NCBI RefSeq assembly: GCF_000321225.1
Contig: NW_004450276.1
Coordinates: 366,476-430,475 of the forward strand
Origin: Odobenus rosmarus divergens
Taxonomy: Eukaryota > Chordata > Mammalia > Carnivora > Odobenidae
Length of the DNA: 64,000 nucleotides
Reading direction: 5' to 3'
Shown here: piece after piece, positions 1-11,984 of the stretch
Layout: each line of letters begins with the position of its first letter
How positions within the stretch are numbered: position 1 is the first letter of the stretch
Translations under genes and position numbers: made by a program
Notes under the pieces: model-generated
The model's input: only the letters and a program-made list of their open reading frames with translations
The model's database searches: none
What the model was told of the DNA's origin: nothing

Positions 1-22
1 GACTGAGCCACCCAGGCACCCC
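1..22 (-). mobile_element. Can-SINE head, cut by window edge
   Basis: The first 22 bases end in the complement of the Can-SINE head (ACTGAGCCACCCAGGCACCCC). The SINE is antisense and its body lies left of the window. It abuts or interrupts the L1 that follows. Confidence 0.85.
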
Positions 23-546
23 TATATGTGTTTTTGTGCCAGTACCATGCTGTCTTGGTGATCACAGCTTTGTAATATAGCTTGAAATTGGTCAACGTGA
101 TGCCCCCAACTTTGTTTTTCTTTTTCAACATTTCCTTGGCGATTCGGGGTCTTTTCTGATTCCATACAAATTTTAGGATTGTTTGTTCCAGCACTTTGAA
201 AAATGTCATTGGAACTGTGATTGGGATGGCATTGAAGGTATAGATTGCTCTGGGGAGCCTAGACATCTTAACAATGTTTATTCTTCCGATCCATGAGAAT
301 GGAATGTTTTTCCATCTTTTTGTGTCTTCTTCAATTTCTTTCATGAGTGTTCTGTAGTTCCTAGAGTATAGATCCTTTTACCTCTTTGGTTGGGTTTATT
401 CCAAGGTATCTTATGGTTTTTGGTGCTATTGTAAATGGAATCGTTTCTCTAATTTCTCTTTCTACAGTTGCATTGTTAGTGTATAAGAAAGCAACTGATT
501 TCTGTGCATTGATTTTGTATCCTGCCACATTACTGAATTGCTGTAA
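23..546 (-). mobile_element. Inverted 5' part of a young carnivore L1 (ORF2 segment)
   Basis: On the minus strand this translates to LINE-1 ORF2 downstream of the reverse transcriptase core. The frame at 361-561 contains NVAGYKINAQKS and FTIAPKTIRYLGINPTKEV, and further left come the ORF2 segments ending near HGTGTK. The orientation flips at about 545, where sense ORF2 sequence begins. This is the expected structure of a 5'-inverted (twin-primed) L1 insertion. Breaks in frame make it non-functional. Confidence 0.88.
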
Positions 547-1397
547 AATGTTCATCATCATTAGCCATCAGGGAAATTCAAGTCAAAACCACATTGTGAT
601 ACCACCTTACACCAGTTAGAATGGCAAAAATTGACAGGGCAAGAAACAACAAATGTTGGAGAGGTCATGGAGAAAGGGGAACCCTCTTACAGTGTTGGTG
701 GGAATGCAAGTTGGTACAGCCACTTTGGAAAACAGTGTGGAGGTGCCTCAAAAATTAAATATAGAGCTACCCTATGACCCAGCAATTGCACTCTTGGGTA
801 TTTACCCCAAAGACACAAATGTAGTGAAAAGAAGGGCCATATGCACCCCAATGTTCATAGCAGCAATGTCTGCAATAGCCAAACTGGAAAGGGCCGAGAT
901 GCCCTTCAACAGATGAATGGATAAAGAAGATATGGTCCATATATACAAAGGAATATTACTCAGCCATCAGAAAGGATGGATACCCAACTTTTACATCAAC
1001 ATGGATGGGACTGGAGGAGATTATGCTAAGTCAAATAAGTCAAGCAGAGAAAGTCAGTTATCATAAGGTTTCACTTATTTGTGGAACATAAGGAATAGCA
1101 TGGAGGACATTAGGAGATGGAAGGGAAAAATGAAGGGGGGAGGAATCAGAGGGAGAGATTAACCATGAGGGACTATGGACTCTGATAAACATACTGAGGG
1201 TTTTAGAGGGGAGGGGCGTGGGGGGGAAGGGTTAGCCCGGTGATGGGTATTAAGGAGGGCATGTACTGCATGGAGCACTGGGTGTTATATGAAAACAATG
1301 AATCGTGGATCACCACATCAAAAACTAATGATGTATTGTATGGTGATTAACATAACATAATAAAAATAAATTAAAATAAAAGATTTAAAAAAAAGAA
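545..1397 (+). mobile_element. Sense 3' part of the same L1: ORF2 C-terminus, 3' UTR, A-rich tail
   Basis: The segment opens in the ORF2 C-terminal region. The frame at 653-916 carries the L1 landmarks NIELPYDPAIALLGIYPKD and ICTPMFIAAMSAIAK before a stop. A carnivore L1 3' UTR follows: a G-rich stretch near 1200-1235, then the 'GGAGCACTGGGTGTTATAT' block, ending in an A-rich tail at about 1360-1397. With 23-546 it forms one insertion that lacks the middle of ORF2, a common by-product of twin priming. Confidence 0.9.
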
Positions 1398-1490
1398 ACT
1401 GATTTTTGGAATACCTAAAGGAGAAGAAAACAAAGATGCTCCAAGTGTTGTCTGGCCCTTGAAATTTGGTTGGTGGTTCTGTTATTAGCA

Positions 1491-3927
1491 AACCTAATCC
1501 AACAATACATTAAATAAAATCATTCACCACTATCAGGTGGGATTTATTCTTAGTATGCAAACGTCGCTCAGTATTCCCAAATCAACCTTGTGATATATCA
1601 CATCAACAAGAAAAAGGATAAAACTATATGATTATTTTAATAGATGGAGAAAAAGCATTTGACAAAGTACAGCATCCATTTATGAAAAAAACCTTCAACA
1701 AAGTAGGTTTAGAGGAAATATACCTCAACATAATTAAGGCCATATGCCAAAAACCCACAGCTAACATCATACTTAATGCTGAATAACTGAGAGCTTTTCC
1801 CCTATTCTCAGGAAGAAGACAAGGATATCCACCTCACCCTCACCACTGTTATTTAACTTAATACTGGAAGTCCTAGCGACAGCAATCAGACAAGAAAAAG
1901 AATAAAAGACATGCAAATTGGTAAGGAAGAAGTAAAACTTTCACTATTTGCAGGTGACATGATACAATTTATAGAGAACCTTAAGGCTCCACCAAAAACT
2001 GCTAGAATTGATAAATGAATTTAGTATGGTTGCAAGATAGAAAAATCAGTATACAGATATCCATTGCATTTCTAGTCACTTATAATGAAGTAACAGGAAA
2101 ACAAATTAAGAAAACAATCCCATTTACAATTTTACCAACAACAATAAAAAACCTAGGAATAAACTTAACCAAGGACGTGAATGACTTGTTCTCTGAAAAC
2201 TATAAAACGATGAATAAAACTGAAGATGACACAAACAAATGGAGAAACACTCCATGATCATGGCTTAGAATAACAAGCATTGTTAAAATGTCTATACTAC
2301 CCAAAGCAATTTACACATTTAATGCAATCCCTATCAAAATACTATCAGCATTTTTCACAGAATTAGAACAGACAATCCTAAAATTTGTATGGAACCACAA
2401 AAGACCCAGATTTCCAAAGCAATCTTGATAAACAGGAACAGAACTGGAGATTATCACAATAATCCCAGATATCAAGATTGTACTACAAAGCTGTAGTAAT
2501 CAAAACAGTATGACACTGGCACAATAATAGACACATAGATCAATGGACCCAGATAGAGAGCTCAAAAATAAACCTACAACTATATGGTCAATGAATCTTC
2601 AGCAAAGAATATGCAATGGTAAAAAGGCAGTCTCTTCAACAAATGGTGTTCAGAAAAGTGGACAGCAACATGCAAAAGAATGAAACTGGACCACTTTCTT
2701 ACACCATATGCAAAAATAAACAATATGGATTAAGAACCTAAATATGACACCTGAAACCACAAAAGTCCTAGAAGAGAGCAGAGGCAGAAATTTCTCTGAC
2801 ATTTGCTATAGCTACTTCTTTCTAGATATGTCTCCTGAGGCCGGGGAAACAAAAGGAAAAATAAACAATTGGGATTACATCAAAATAAAAACCTTCTGCA
2901 CAGCAAAGGGAACAATCAACAAAACTAAAAGGCATCCTACGGAATGGAAGAAGATATTTGCAAATCACCTATTTGATAAAGGATTAGTATCCAAAATATA
3001 TAAAGAACTTATACAACTCAACACCAAAAACAAATAATCTAATTTAAAATGGACAGAAGACATGAACAGACATTTCTCCAAAGAAGACATACAGATGGCC
3101 AACAAACACATAAAAGGTGCTCAACATCACTCATCATCAGGGAAATGCAGATCAAAACTACAATGAGATAATACCTTATACCTGTCAGAATGGCTAAAAT
3201 AAAAAACATAAGAAACAACAAGTGTTGGCCAGGATGTGGAGAAAGAGGAACACTCTTGCTGTTGGTGGGAATGCAAACTGGTGCAGGCACTGTGGAAAAC
3301 AGTATGGATGTTCCTCAAAAAATTAAAAATAGAATTACCATATGATCCAGTAATTCCACTACTGAATCTTTACCCAAATAATACAATAACACTAATGCAA
3401 AAAGATATATGCACCCCTATGTTTATTGCAGCATTATTTATCATAGCTAAGATATGGAAGCAGCCCAAGTGTCCATCAGTAGATGAATGGATAAAGAAGA
3501 GGATCAATCGATCTATCATCTATCTATCATCTATCTCTCTATAATGAAATATTACTCAGCCATAAAAAAGAATGAAATCTTGCCATTTACAATGACAAGG
3601 ATGGATGTAGGCAGTATAATCCTAAGTGAAATAAGTTAAAGACAAATATCACATAATTTCATTCATATGTGAAATTCAAGAAATAAAACAAATGAAAAAA
3701 GAGTAAAAGAGACAAACCAAAAAACAAACTCTCAGAGAACAAACTGATGGTTTCAAGAAGGGAGGTGGGTAGGGGGATGGGTGAAAAAGGTGAAAGGGAT
3801 TAAGAGTACAATTATCCTGATGAGCACTGAATAATGAATAGAATTGTGTAATCACTCTATTTTATACCTGAAAGTAATATAACACAGTATGTTAACTATA
3901 CTGGAATTAAAAAAATACTATAGCATA
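1491..3927 (+). mobile_element. Older 5'-truncated L1: ORF2 from RT domain to 3' end
   Basis: ORF2 is collinear but decayed. The RT block reads as [13 protein letters not shown] near 1640-1675. The catalytic FADD box reads FAGD at 1947-1958, so one catalytic aspartate is replaced by glycine. Later ORF2 pieces appear at 2015-2257, 2744-3037 and 3236-3544 ([31 protein letters not shown]). The 3' UTR ends at the usual 'GTTAACTATACTGGAATTAAAA' position near 3895-3920. Many stops and frameshifts show it is dead. A short ATCT-rich stretch lies at about 3510-3540. Confidence 0.9.
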
Positions 3928-6165
3928 CTATTAAGTAAATATGAGTATAAAATAAAGACATTTTAGACATTAAAATTCTCAAAAAAATTATTACATTTAA
4001 CAAAAGAGATTTCACAGGGTTCAAGAAGAAACAACTCTGTTCCTTCACTGCCTTTGTAACTCTGCTTTGTGGCCTAGTTTTTTTAAATCACAGATAAAGT
4101 CTCTGGTAGTCTCCTAAAAATTTCAATTTACTCTCATTTAAAAGTTTTCTGATGACTGTCAGTCACAAAAGTGGTTGATTTTAGTAATTAATATGATCTG
4201 TTTAATATAATAATAAAAATTATGAACTTAAAGTTTTTCCCTTCCAATAATTTTGTACTGCTTGAGGCCGGAAGGTGATGTGTTTGACATATGGTCAGCC
4301 TCTCTAAATTGTAGTCTTTTGAGTCCTCTCTTTCTTCTCTCTCAGCTCACTATTCATGGATTCTGACTAGTTGTGTTAATGCTTTATAGAGTCTCTCTTC
4401 TGAACCTCAGTTCTCAAGGTTATCTCTTAGTCATTGCCAACTTTGATCTTGATATGGTTCTGCCTTGGTACCAGGTCGGTTGTCTTAAAAGTCTGAATCC
4501 TTCCCTACCTGTTGTTACCATCTTAATATAAGATGCAGATTTCACTTCTACTTAAATGGTCCTCTTGTGAAATGAGTCTGAGGGTCAGCCATGTCTGTTT
4601 TCTCCACAGTCCTCATTTCTGGCACATCCTCATGTGTTGAGCATCTTGGCTTACTGACTTTCAATCATCTGCTTTCTCTTTTTGTGTTTTCTATTATAAG
4701 TATAATGGGTCTACTCTCCAGTTTTCATTTTCCTTATTATTTTAATTTCTTTATTATTTTCTTTTGAGTTTTGAGAATGTATTTGTGCTTTCCTGGACCA
4801 ATTTTATTTTCCTGAGTCTTCAATATTCTGCTTATTGTCTCTGATATAATTTTAAATTTAGCTGTCAGTTTTTTCGTCTTCATACTATCTTTATTGATTT
4901 CAATTTATTCTCTCTTCATAATGCTGGCCTAATTTTCCAGATGTAATACTATCTTGACTCTTGTTAAAAACACGAAATAGAAATTTTCTAAATATAGCCT
5001 CCCCTTCTCATCTTTTTTACCATTTGTCTATTTCAGAGGGACAGACTTCTCACAATATGAGCTCTTGGAACCACAAATATTTTCTGGGTATGGAGTCTTG
5101 TTTCCATTTTCACGTCATTAAAGAGAAAGAACTGAAGATTTTTATATTCTCAGATTTGGCTGAAGGGACAGTTTGAGTTGAAAGCTTTCCCTCAGATTAA
5201 TGTGGGTCTCAGTCTCAATCTAACAGGCCCAGAGGCACAGAGTGGAAAATGTAGAGTTATGTTCCTTGCATTATAATACTTTAGAAACTTAGCTACCTGG
5301 GGAAACAGATTACGTGGTCCAGAATTTGTTAGTGACAGTTGATACAGGAAGCTAATGTACTTCTTGTTGATGTGAATTGTCTGCCAGGCTTTGAAATGAT
5401 GGTGCCTTTATTGCTAATGACAAAGGTGTCTATGTCATCATATGTAAGTGAGAAAGAAATGCTGCCATAATATATATTTTTAAATTTAATTTTACAGCTT
5501 TTGCTTTATTTTTAATTTGATTTATATGATATAATTCTAAATTGGAAATGGAGAATGCCATAGCAGTAAAATATCACCTATTTGAATTAACATCACAAAT
5601 ATGGGAGGGAGGTTTGTGGGAAGTTTGTGGGAAGATGTGGGAGTTTGAGAGAAAGAGTCAATTTGAATTAGTGAAAAGCATAGAAATCTTTTAAAACAAA
5701 GAAATACATTTTCAAGTATATCAGCAATTAACTACTAATAGAGTATTTTTTCAAGTAGAGGCTTCCGTGTCAATTTTTAATTAAAATCTTGCATTTGTGT
5801 GAGAATAATTTAATCTTAAAAATTATGGAAATTTAAGTTTACTCCTAGTAACAAACATAAATTTGCCATATAAATGATTTATCTTTGATATTTAAGTTTA
5901 ATATAATCCACAGTAAATTATTACAGATTCTGAGATTGTAGTTGGTTCACTAAAATATATCCTATATTCAAAATATATATATTCTCTCTATATATGATGT
6001 ATTTTGTATATTCTATATCAAATGATTTTCATCAGTTTAGTGAATCACATCTTTTAATCTAATTAGTTTGCATTATGATTTTAGAAACTTAATCTTAGAA
6101 TTTGATAACTCTTGTAGGCCAACAGGGAATAATCTTCTCTCCATTTATCCTAGGGATTTTCTTTT
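3928..6165. other. No gene seen; unassigned AT-rich DNA
   Basis: No convincing exon or recognised repeat. The stretch at about 4300-4960 is pyrimidine-rich with T-rich runs and could be a very old antisense L1/HAL1 remnant, but I could not align it with confidence. A short direct repeat (GTTTGTGGGAA twice) lies near 5611-5633. The frame at 4961-5176 has no recognisable domain. Confidence 0.5.
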
Positions 6166-6169
6166 ATAT

Positions 6170-6325
6170 TTTTTAACCACTTTTTCAAGTTTGCTTGACA
6201 TACAAAAAACTGTACATATTTAATATATACAACTTGATGAGTTTGAAGCTAAACATTCATGAAACCATCACCACAGTCTGTGCCATAAACTTATTTGTCA
6301 CCTCCAAAAATTTCCTCCTACTCCC
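6170..6325 (-). mobile_element. L1M 3' UTR fragment, antisense
   Basis: The text around 'GCTTGACATACAAAAAACTG ... CAACTTGATGAGTTTGAA ... AACCATCACCACAGTCTGTG' matches the antisense 3' UTR of ancient mammalian L1 (L1M group), with heavy divergence. Ends are approximate. Confidence 0.65.
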
Positions 6326-7194
6326 TTTATTCATGATATCTTGATTCAAGAATATTTCATACAATGGTCATGGAATTAATAGGTTCCCCCAATAAGCTCA
6401 ATGTCTTCTTAAGTTTCACATGCCAGATTCTGTGACAGCGTGTTCCACCTATTTCTAGAAAGATATTCTCTTACAGAGTGGGAGTTTTGAATCAATCCTT
6501 CCTTCAATGTGGTTTCCTATATCCTATATCTCATAGGAATTTCTTGATATTTTTAGGGTGGAATACATTTTTTCTAGTTTTGCTTGCTGCTGTAGGTTTC
6601 TTCTCATTTCTGGGAAGAGAAAACTAGATTCTATTTCTCAAATTAATGTTCTAACCCATGCGTTTCAAAATTGAATTTGAAGTTAGTTATGGAAGATATG
6701 TGCAGTAAGACATTTCTAAGTAGAAATATGTTTACTCTTTACTTTTCAAAGTTCAAAATTAAGCTAAGTCAACCAAAGGCTGTCAGGTTTGTTGATGTAC
6801 ATATTTTTCCTTTGTCAATGTGTGAGCCTAGGTCAGTATAATGGTCATTTCCTTAGAAACATTCGGGCACTTATTGCAAAAGATAGTATCATTAATAAAA
6901 TTGAATTTATTGTCTAAATGTTTAATGCAGTTATATACTTCTACTCAATTAATTTAGTATTTAGTATCATTAAACCACCCCCAAAAAAAGAAAATATGAA
7001 AACACAGTTCATATCATATTAAGTATGACTCTTCTGAATTGATTCACTTTCCCCCCTTTTGTGAGACTGCTAAAAGCTATAAACTCATGTATATTAACAA
7101 GATTCAGATGGCACGTGCATTTTCTATTGAAGTTTCCTCATGTCAATAAGCTATAGAAAAACAAAAAATGTTCTTCCTATTCTGTAACTGATTT
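6326..7194. other. No gene or clear repeat seen
   Basis: AT-rich sequence with no open frame of note and no repeat I can name. Confidence 0.5.
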
Positions 7195-7388
7195 TCTTTT
7201 AGTAATTCTTTTTTTTTTTTTTAAAGATTTTATTTATTTGACAGCGAGAGACAGCGAGAGAGGGAACACAAGCAGGGGGAGTGGGAAAGGTAGAAGCAGG
7301 CTTCCCGCGGAGCAGGGAGTCCGATGTGGGCCGAAGGCAGTCGCTCAACCAACTGAGCCACCCAGGCGCCCCTCTTTTAGTAATTCTT
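7195..7388 (-). mobile_element. Can-SINE with 16-bp TSD and internal deletion
   Basis: An antisense Can-SINE lies at 7211-7372, with its T-rich tail at the left and its head ending GCCACCCAGGCGCCCC. It is bounded by identical copies of TCTTTTAGTAATTCTT at 7195-7210 and 7373-7388. The usual segment between 'CCGATGTGG' and 'GCCGAAGGCAG' (about 45 bp in the sister copies here) is missing, so this copy is short. The 125-residue antisense frame at 7199-7576 runs through this SINE and is not a gene. Confidence 0.95.
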
Positions 7389-8072
7389 AAGGACAGTTTT
7401 CTTTTTATAAAGGAACTTACTCTTTGCCTAGATCCAGAGAATTTTAGGTCAGAAGAGATGCTAGATGCCATTTTTAAAAATTTTATAAATGAAGATACTA
7501 ATTTTATAAATGAATTGAAGAGTGGAGTTTGAAGAGGAAACCAAGTCTTTTGATTCAAAGTCTTCAGAACTCTCAAAAGACAGTTTATCTAGTTCAGGTT
7601 AAAATAACCTTTGATCAGGATTTCTTCAGTTGTGGTCCTATTGGGTCTGCAGATGGGCTTCAGGATGTGTATGAACTCCTTTATATTATAGGAAATTGTG
7701 TATGTATCTATATGTATCTGTGTGTGTACTTGAGTGTATGCATTTTTCTGGAAATGCTTTCATTAGTGTCTTAGAAGTGGTCTGTGATTCTCCCAAAGGT
7801 TAATAAATACTGCTATATATTAATAAAAGATCCCATAATAGATAGTAAAAGTTAAAACAAATTTATTACAATATGGAGGGAGAAGATTTAAATAAACAAA
7901 AAGTAAGTTCAGAAGGCTCAGTATTCTAAAGTCACATCTTTTTATATGGGAAAATAAAGAGAAATATCATATATACATTAAATACTGCACAGGAATTGAT
8001 AAGGTTCCCTAGCAGGTATTTCTGATGATTAGCTTAGTATTCAATTATATACCTGAAAAAAATCCTCTTAAT
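7389..8072. other. No gene seen
   Basis: Unassigned sequence. A short GT/AT-rich patch lies near 7690-7740. The frame at 7529-7774 has no recognisable domain. Confidence 0.45.
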
Positions 8073-8279
8073 AAATATGAAGTGAAGGGTGCCTGTGTGG
8101 CTCAGGAGGTTAAGTATCTGCCTTTGGCTCAGGTCGTGATACCAGCTTTCTGGGATCTAGCCCAGCATCAGGCTCTCTGCTCAGCAGGGATTCTGCTTCT
8201 CCCTTCCCCTGCTCTTGCGCTCCTATCTCTCTCCCTCTCAAATAAATAAATAAAATCTAAAAAAAAAATATGAAGTGAA
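8073..8279 (+). mobile_element. Can-SINE with 14-bp TSD
   Basis: A sense Can-SINE at 8087-8265: diverged head (GGGTGCCTGTGTGGCTCAGG), CT-rich middle, and tail AAATAAATAAATAAAATCTAAAAAA. AAATATGAAGTGAA flanks it at 8073-8086 and 8266-8279. Divergence suggests an older copy. Confidence 0.93.
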
Positions 8280-8387
8280 CAAAATGTATTTATATATCCC
8301 CTTTTATTAATTTATAAATTCTGTTATCTTGTTCTTAATTTAATTATCTATTGTTAGTAGGGGGTGGTTCTTCTTTAATCTTTTAAA

Positions 8388-8428
8388 AGGAGAGGGAGAG
8401 AGGGATGGAGGAAGAGAGGAGAGAGAGA
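8388..8428 (+). repeat. GA-rich low-complexity tract
   Basis: An almost pure purine run (AGGAGAGGGAGAGAGGG and similar) on the plus strand. Confidence 0.85.
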
Positions 8429-8640
8429 TATTTCCTATTTCTTGATCTCATTTAACTTTTGGCCTCTATGAAAACCTCATGGCTTAAAAGAAAACAGCAA
8501 ACAAATTATAAAAAACTTAGTGTATATTAATCCTTCTGGGACAAAGGTTCATAACATATTTGTTATTCACAGTAGATTTCACACCAACAAAAATTTAATC
8601 CTCAGTCCCAAATAGTAAACAAGAATTTCTTACAGTCTGT

Positions 8641-8695
8641 TGTGGTATTCCATTAACAATTCATATAATTCATATTGTGGTATTCCATTAACAAT
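8641..8695 (+). repeat. Partial tandem duplication, 35-bp period
   Basis: The 20-mer TGTGGTATTCCATTAACAAT occurs at 8641-8660 and again at 8676-8695. The 15 bases between them complete a 35-bp unit, of which the second copy is partial. Confidence 0.9.
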
Positions 8696-10403
8696 CATGC
8701 AAGCTAATGCACAGGCATTGGTCAGTATACACCCTCCATTGAAAATCACTTCCTGTTAATATTCCTGCCAGTCAACTTGTAGTCAGTCATCCAACTGTTT
8801 TTAATACCTGTGTCCTTGTGTACATACACTCAAAACTCCACTCTCCCACAGTCAAGATTATATGTTTATAGTAAAAATGATCAAAGATGGCTTGTCAACC
8901 TTCTCTGGGTGAATAGCATATTATAATTTTCTTACAAAATACTTCTTAAAAACATTGACTTTAACCTGTATGCTCCAGTTAAAAGAAAACAACAGCTATC
9001 TGAAATATAAATACATTTCATAATGATGAGAAGCATAAATACAGAAATTCTTCAAAATGATAGCATTGTGTACTAGGCAACATGGGAAGTAATTATCCAA
9101 TTGACATTTATAATGCCTTATTTCCTATTCCTCCCTTCATAGTTTACATAACTTCCTAAAGTTTCAGTTTAAGTTTTAAGAGCAATGAAAATGTTGAAAA
9201 TGATTTAAAAAATTATTGTGTTTTATATGTTTAACATGACAGTAAGAGCTAATACTTCTTAAAGGATTATATTATATTATGATTAGTGATTTATGTAAAT
9301 TGTTTCCTTTGAGGCAGGTATCATTATTTGTATTTTACTTATTATTTTATTAGGTTTACTTATTATTTTAACAGGCTCAGAGGGATGGATAAAACAGTTT
9401 CCGAGTGTCCCTCACTGGTAATAGGAGAGGCAGGATGCACTCTCACAGTGGAAACAAGGTCACCTACAAGAGAAATACAAAATTGGTTCTTAGCCCCATT
9501 AACATAAAGGGCAGAAGTGCTTATCTGTGTTTAATTCATTAAATTGAGTTTGTTGGTGAAATTGGTGCATAGCAGTATGTCAAAAATTCCAGTAATGGGG
9601 AATTTATTTTGCCTTATGCTTAATTTCTCACTTCTGTTTATCTTCTATTCCAGCAAAGATCATCAAGTGGCAAATAGGTCAAAAGCATCTTTATTTGCAA
9701 AAGCCCTATAAAGCATGTTTCAGCAAATTTCACACTGCTAAAATTAACAATGAATCAAATAAGTCTTTAGTATTGATTTAATTTATTCTTAATTTTGCTT
9801 AATGTTGATCACTATATTGGCAACTGGTGTCAGAAGGCAAATGTTAGTGTTTAGTGACATTTTGCTTGTAGAAATATGGCTATCACCCTATAATGCGTGA
9901 TTTTGTAAAATAATTTTACTTTTTGATTAGTGGGATCAGCTGAACCAAGGACTATATAATATGTATGGTACTGCTCCATGGGCAGAATGTTTTAATCTTT
10001 AGATCTTTTCAGTTATCTCTCAAATGTAGCTTACAGGAGGCGGTCAGAAGGGTGAATGAAAAAATTTGAATTCATTACCATTCTTGAGGGAAACAAGCGC
10101 TGGATCTGGTAATGATGATTGAGAAATACAGAAGATTTCTAATTTTATAGTATATGATTTTTATTTTGGTTTTTAGTAACGTATGGGAATTTACTATTTT
10201 TTATTTATGTGTGCTGAGGTAAGAACCCTTTTAAATTATTGTATATAATATGTGTGCATAAATATTATGACCATTAAATATTATTATAACTAGTTTGAGC
10301 TAATGGCTACAGTTTCAAATAAACACTAACCTGTCCCAAAGATCTTTAAATATGCTTCTATGTTCCCTTTTCTATTTGCCTTCTGAACAATGAACACAAA
10401 ATT
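8696..10403. other. No gene seen; possible faint MIR at 9240-9440
   Basis: Mostly unassigned. The 9240-9440 stretch (AAGAGCTAATACTTCTT, later CAGGTATCATTATTTGTATTTTA and CTCAGAGGGATGGATAAAAC) has the layout of a decayed sense MIR, but the match is weak. No coding potential recognised. Confidence 0.35.
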
Positions 10404-10830
10404 TAATTGATGTATTTTTATTTTTATTTTTTTAAGATTTTATTTATTTGACAGAGAGAGACACAGTGAGAGAGGGAACACAAGCAGGGGGAGGGGAGAG
10501 GGAGAAGCAGGCTTCCTGCCGAACAAGGAGCCCGATGTGGGGCTGGATCCCAGGACCNNNNNNNNNNNNNNNNNNNNNNNNNNNNNNNNNNNNNNNNNNN
10601 NNNNNNNAGTAGATGAATCCTACAAAAATGAGAATAGTTTGTATTTCTAGTCAGATGAGAGAAGGTTTAAATCAGTTAAGACATTAAAAAATTACAACAT
10701 TGGCTTCCTGCCGAACAAGGAGCCCGATGTGGGGCTGGATCCCAGGACCCTGGGATCATGACCTGAGCTTTGCAAAGGCAGACGCTTAACGACTGAGCCA
10801 CCCAGGCACCCCTAATTGATGTATTTTTAT
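10404..10830 (-). mobile_element. Can-SINE with 18-bp TSD, interrupted by a gap artefact
   Basis: TAATTGATGTATTTTTAT flanks an antisense Can-SINE at 10404-10421 and 10813-10830. The SINE is split at 10557 by 50 Ns, a 94-bp foreign block and a second copy of 48 bp of its own sequence. Skipping 10558-10749 gives one continuous, normal SINE, which is strong evidence that the interruption is not biological. Confidence 0.93.
10558..10749. other. Assembly gap (50 N) plus duplicated flanks
   Basis: N run at 10558-10607. Then 10608-10701 (94 bp) repeats 14593-14686 exactly by eye, and 10702-10749 (48 bp) repeats 10510-10557, the bases just left of the gap. It is probably a misplaced contig end. Confidence 0.9.
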
Positions 10831-11984
10831 ATGTGTGGCTAATTAGTATGTGGCTGAAGAACAGGAGTGTGCTGCTTGCAGTATATATTAGTGCCTCTGC
10901 CACTTTTCCAAACATTAATAAACATTTTAATATTTCATAAAGCAGGCTCTAAATTATGAAAAATAAATCTGACCACTATTAATACCCAATGGGACACATT
11001 AAAAACAGGGGACAACGTGAACTACTATGTAGCTGAGTACTTAACTCAAAAATCATAATTTCTTAGTGATGTTGGTGACCTCAATGGCGCTTAAGAGAGG
11101 GCTTGGACTTTCTAGAGAACTAGTAGGTCATGAATTTGAGCAATGTTGAGAAGGATAAAAATTCATGCTCAATTCAGCTCACTAGTGAATCAAAAAGAAG
11201 CAGTTGCAGAAGTTGTCTGAAAATCATAAGGTCTGACTAATTCTATGCTTCAATCCGTCATATGTCAGGATTTTCTCTGAGTCTTCATGCTGTATCACTG
11301 TTTTCAATCATATCTTGGCAAGTGCCAGGAAGGAGGGCAACACATGGACAGGAAAACATTTCAACATACATTTGTTTCTAAATTGAAGGCAAAAAGCTGA
11401 ATATAATGATGATGCTTCACTCATCTTCCAGCTCCCCTTTACATAGGAATGTTTATGCAAGGATATCTCAGAGCATTGTGAGTATAATTCATAATCAGTG
11501 GGTTGAAACTGAATATTTAAGTGTGTACATGGGTATTCGAGTGTTGGAACTCATAAGGTTGAATTCAATACAAGTATTTCACAGAAACTGATGAGAAGAC
11601 TCTACATTTATCTTCTTTTAATCCAAAATAAAAATAGGAAAAAAATTATTGATCTCATACGGTTTTGCTGGATCCTAAAAAAAATCTTTTGTTGTTTAAA
11701 AAATAGCATATTTTCATGAATATGGTTAGATATGCAAATTATAGATATATCTATCATTAGTCACCTTTTTTTTTTTTTTTTTTACCATATACTGCTTTTT
11801 CTTTTGGTACCATTATGTGTCCTGTTGCTAGTGATATTTTATACAAAATATATTTGATTTTCCATTGTTTTCTAACTCAATACATTTTTAAGTAATAGTC
11901 ATCATATTTGCACATAATCCAGTCAATTGCCCAAGTAAAATATTGTGATTTATAGATAGATCATAACTGTAAGTGACCTTTCTG
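10831..11984. other. No gene or clear repeat seen
   Basis: AT-rich unique sequence. A poly(T) run lies at about 11766-11783. The frame at 11406-11591 shows no recognisable domain. Confidence 0.45.

Noticed and set aside
653..916. Frame that looks like a conserved protein
   Set aside because: It is the ORF2 C-terminus of a broken L1, not a host gene.
7199..7576. 125-residue antisense open frame, the longest in the window
   Set aside because: It runs through the antisense Can-SINE and its TSD; SINEs commonly give such frames by chance.
10608..10701. A genuine second L1 copy or templated insertion
   Set aside because: It is identical to a decayed L1 stretch 4 kb away, starts exactly at a 50-N gap, and is followed by a re-copied flank; an artefact explains all three.
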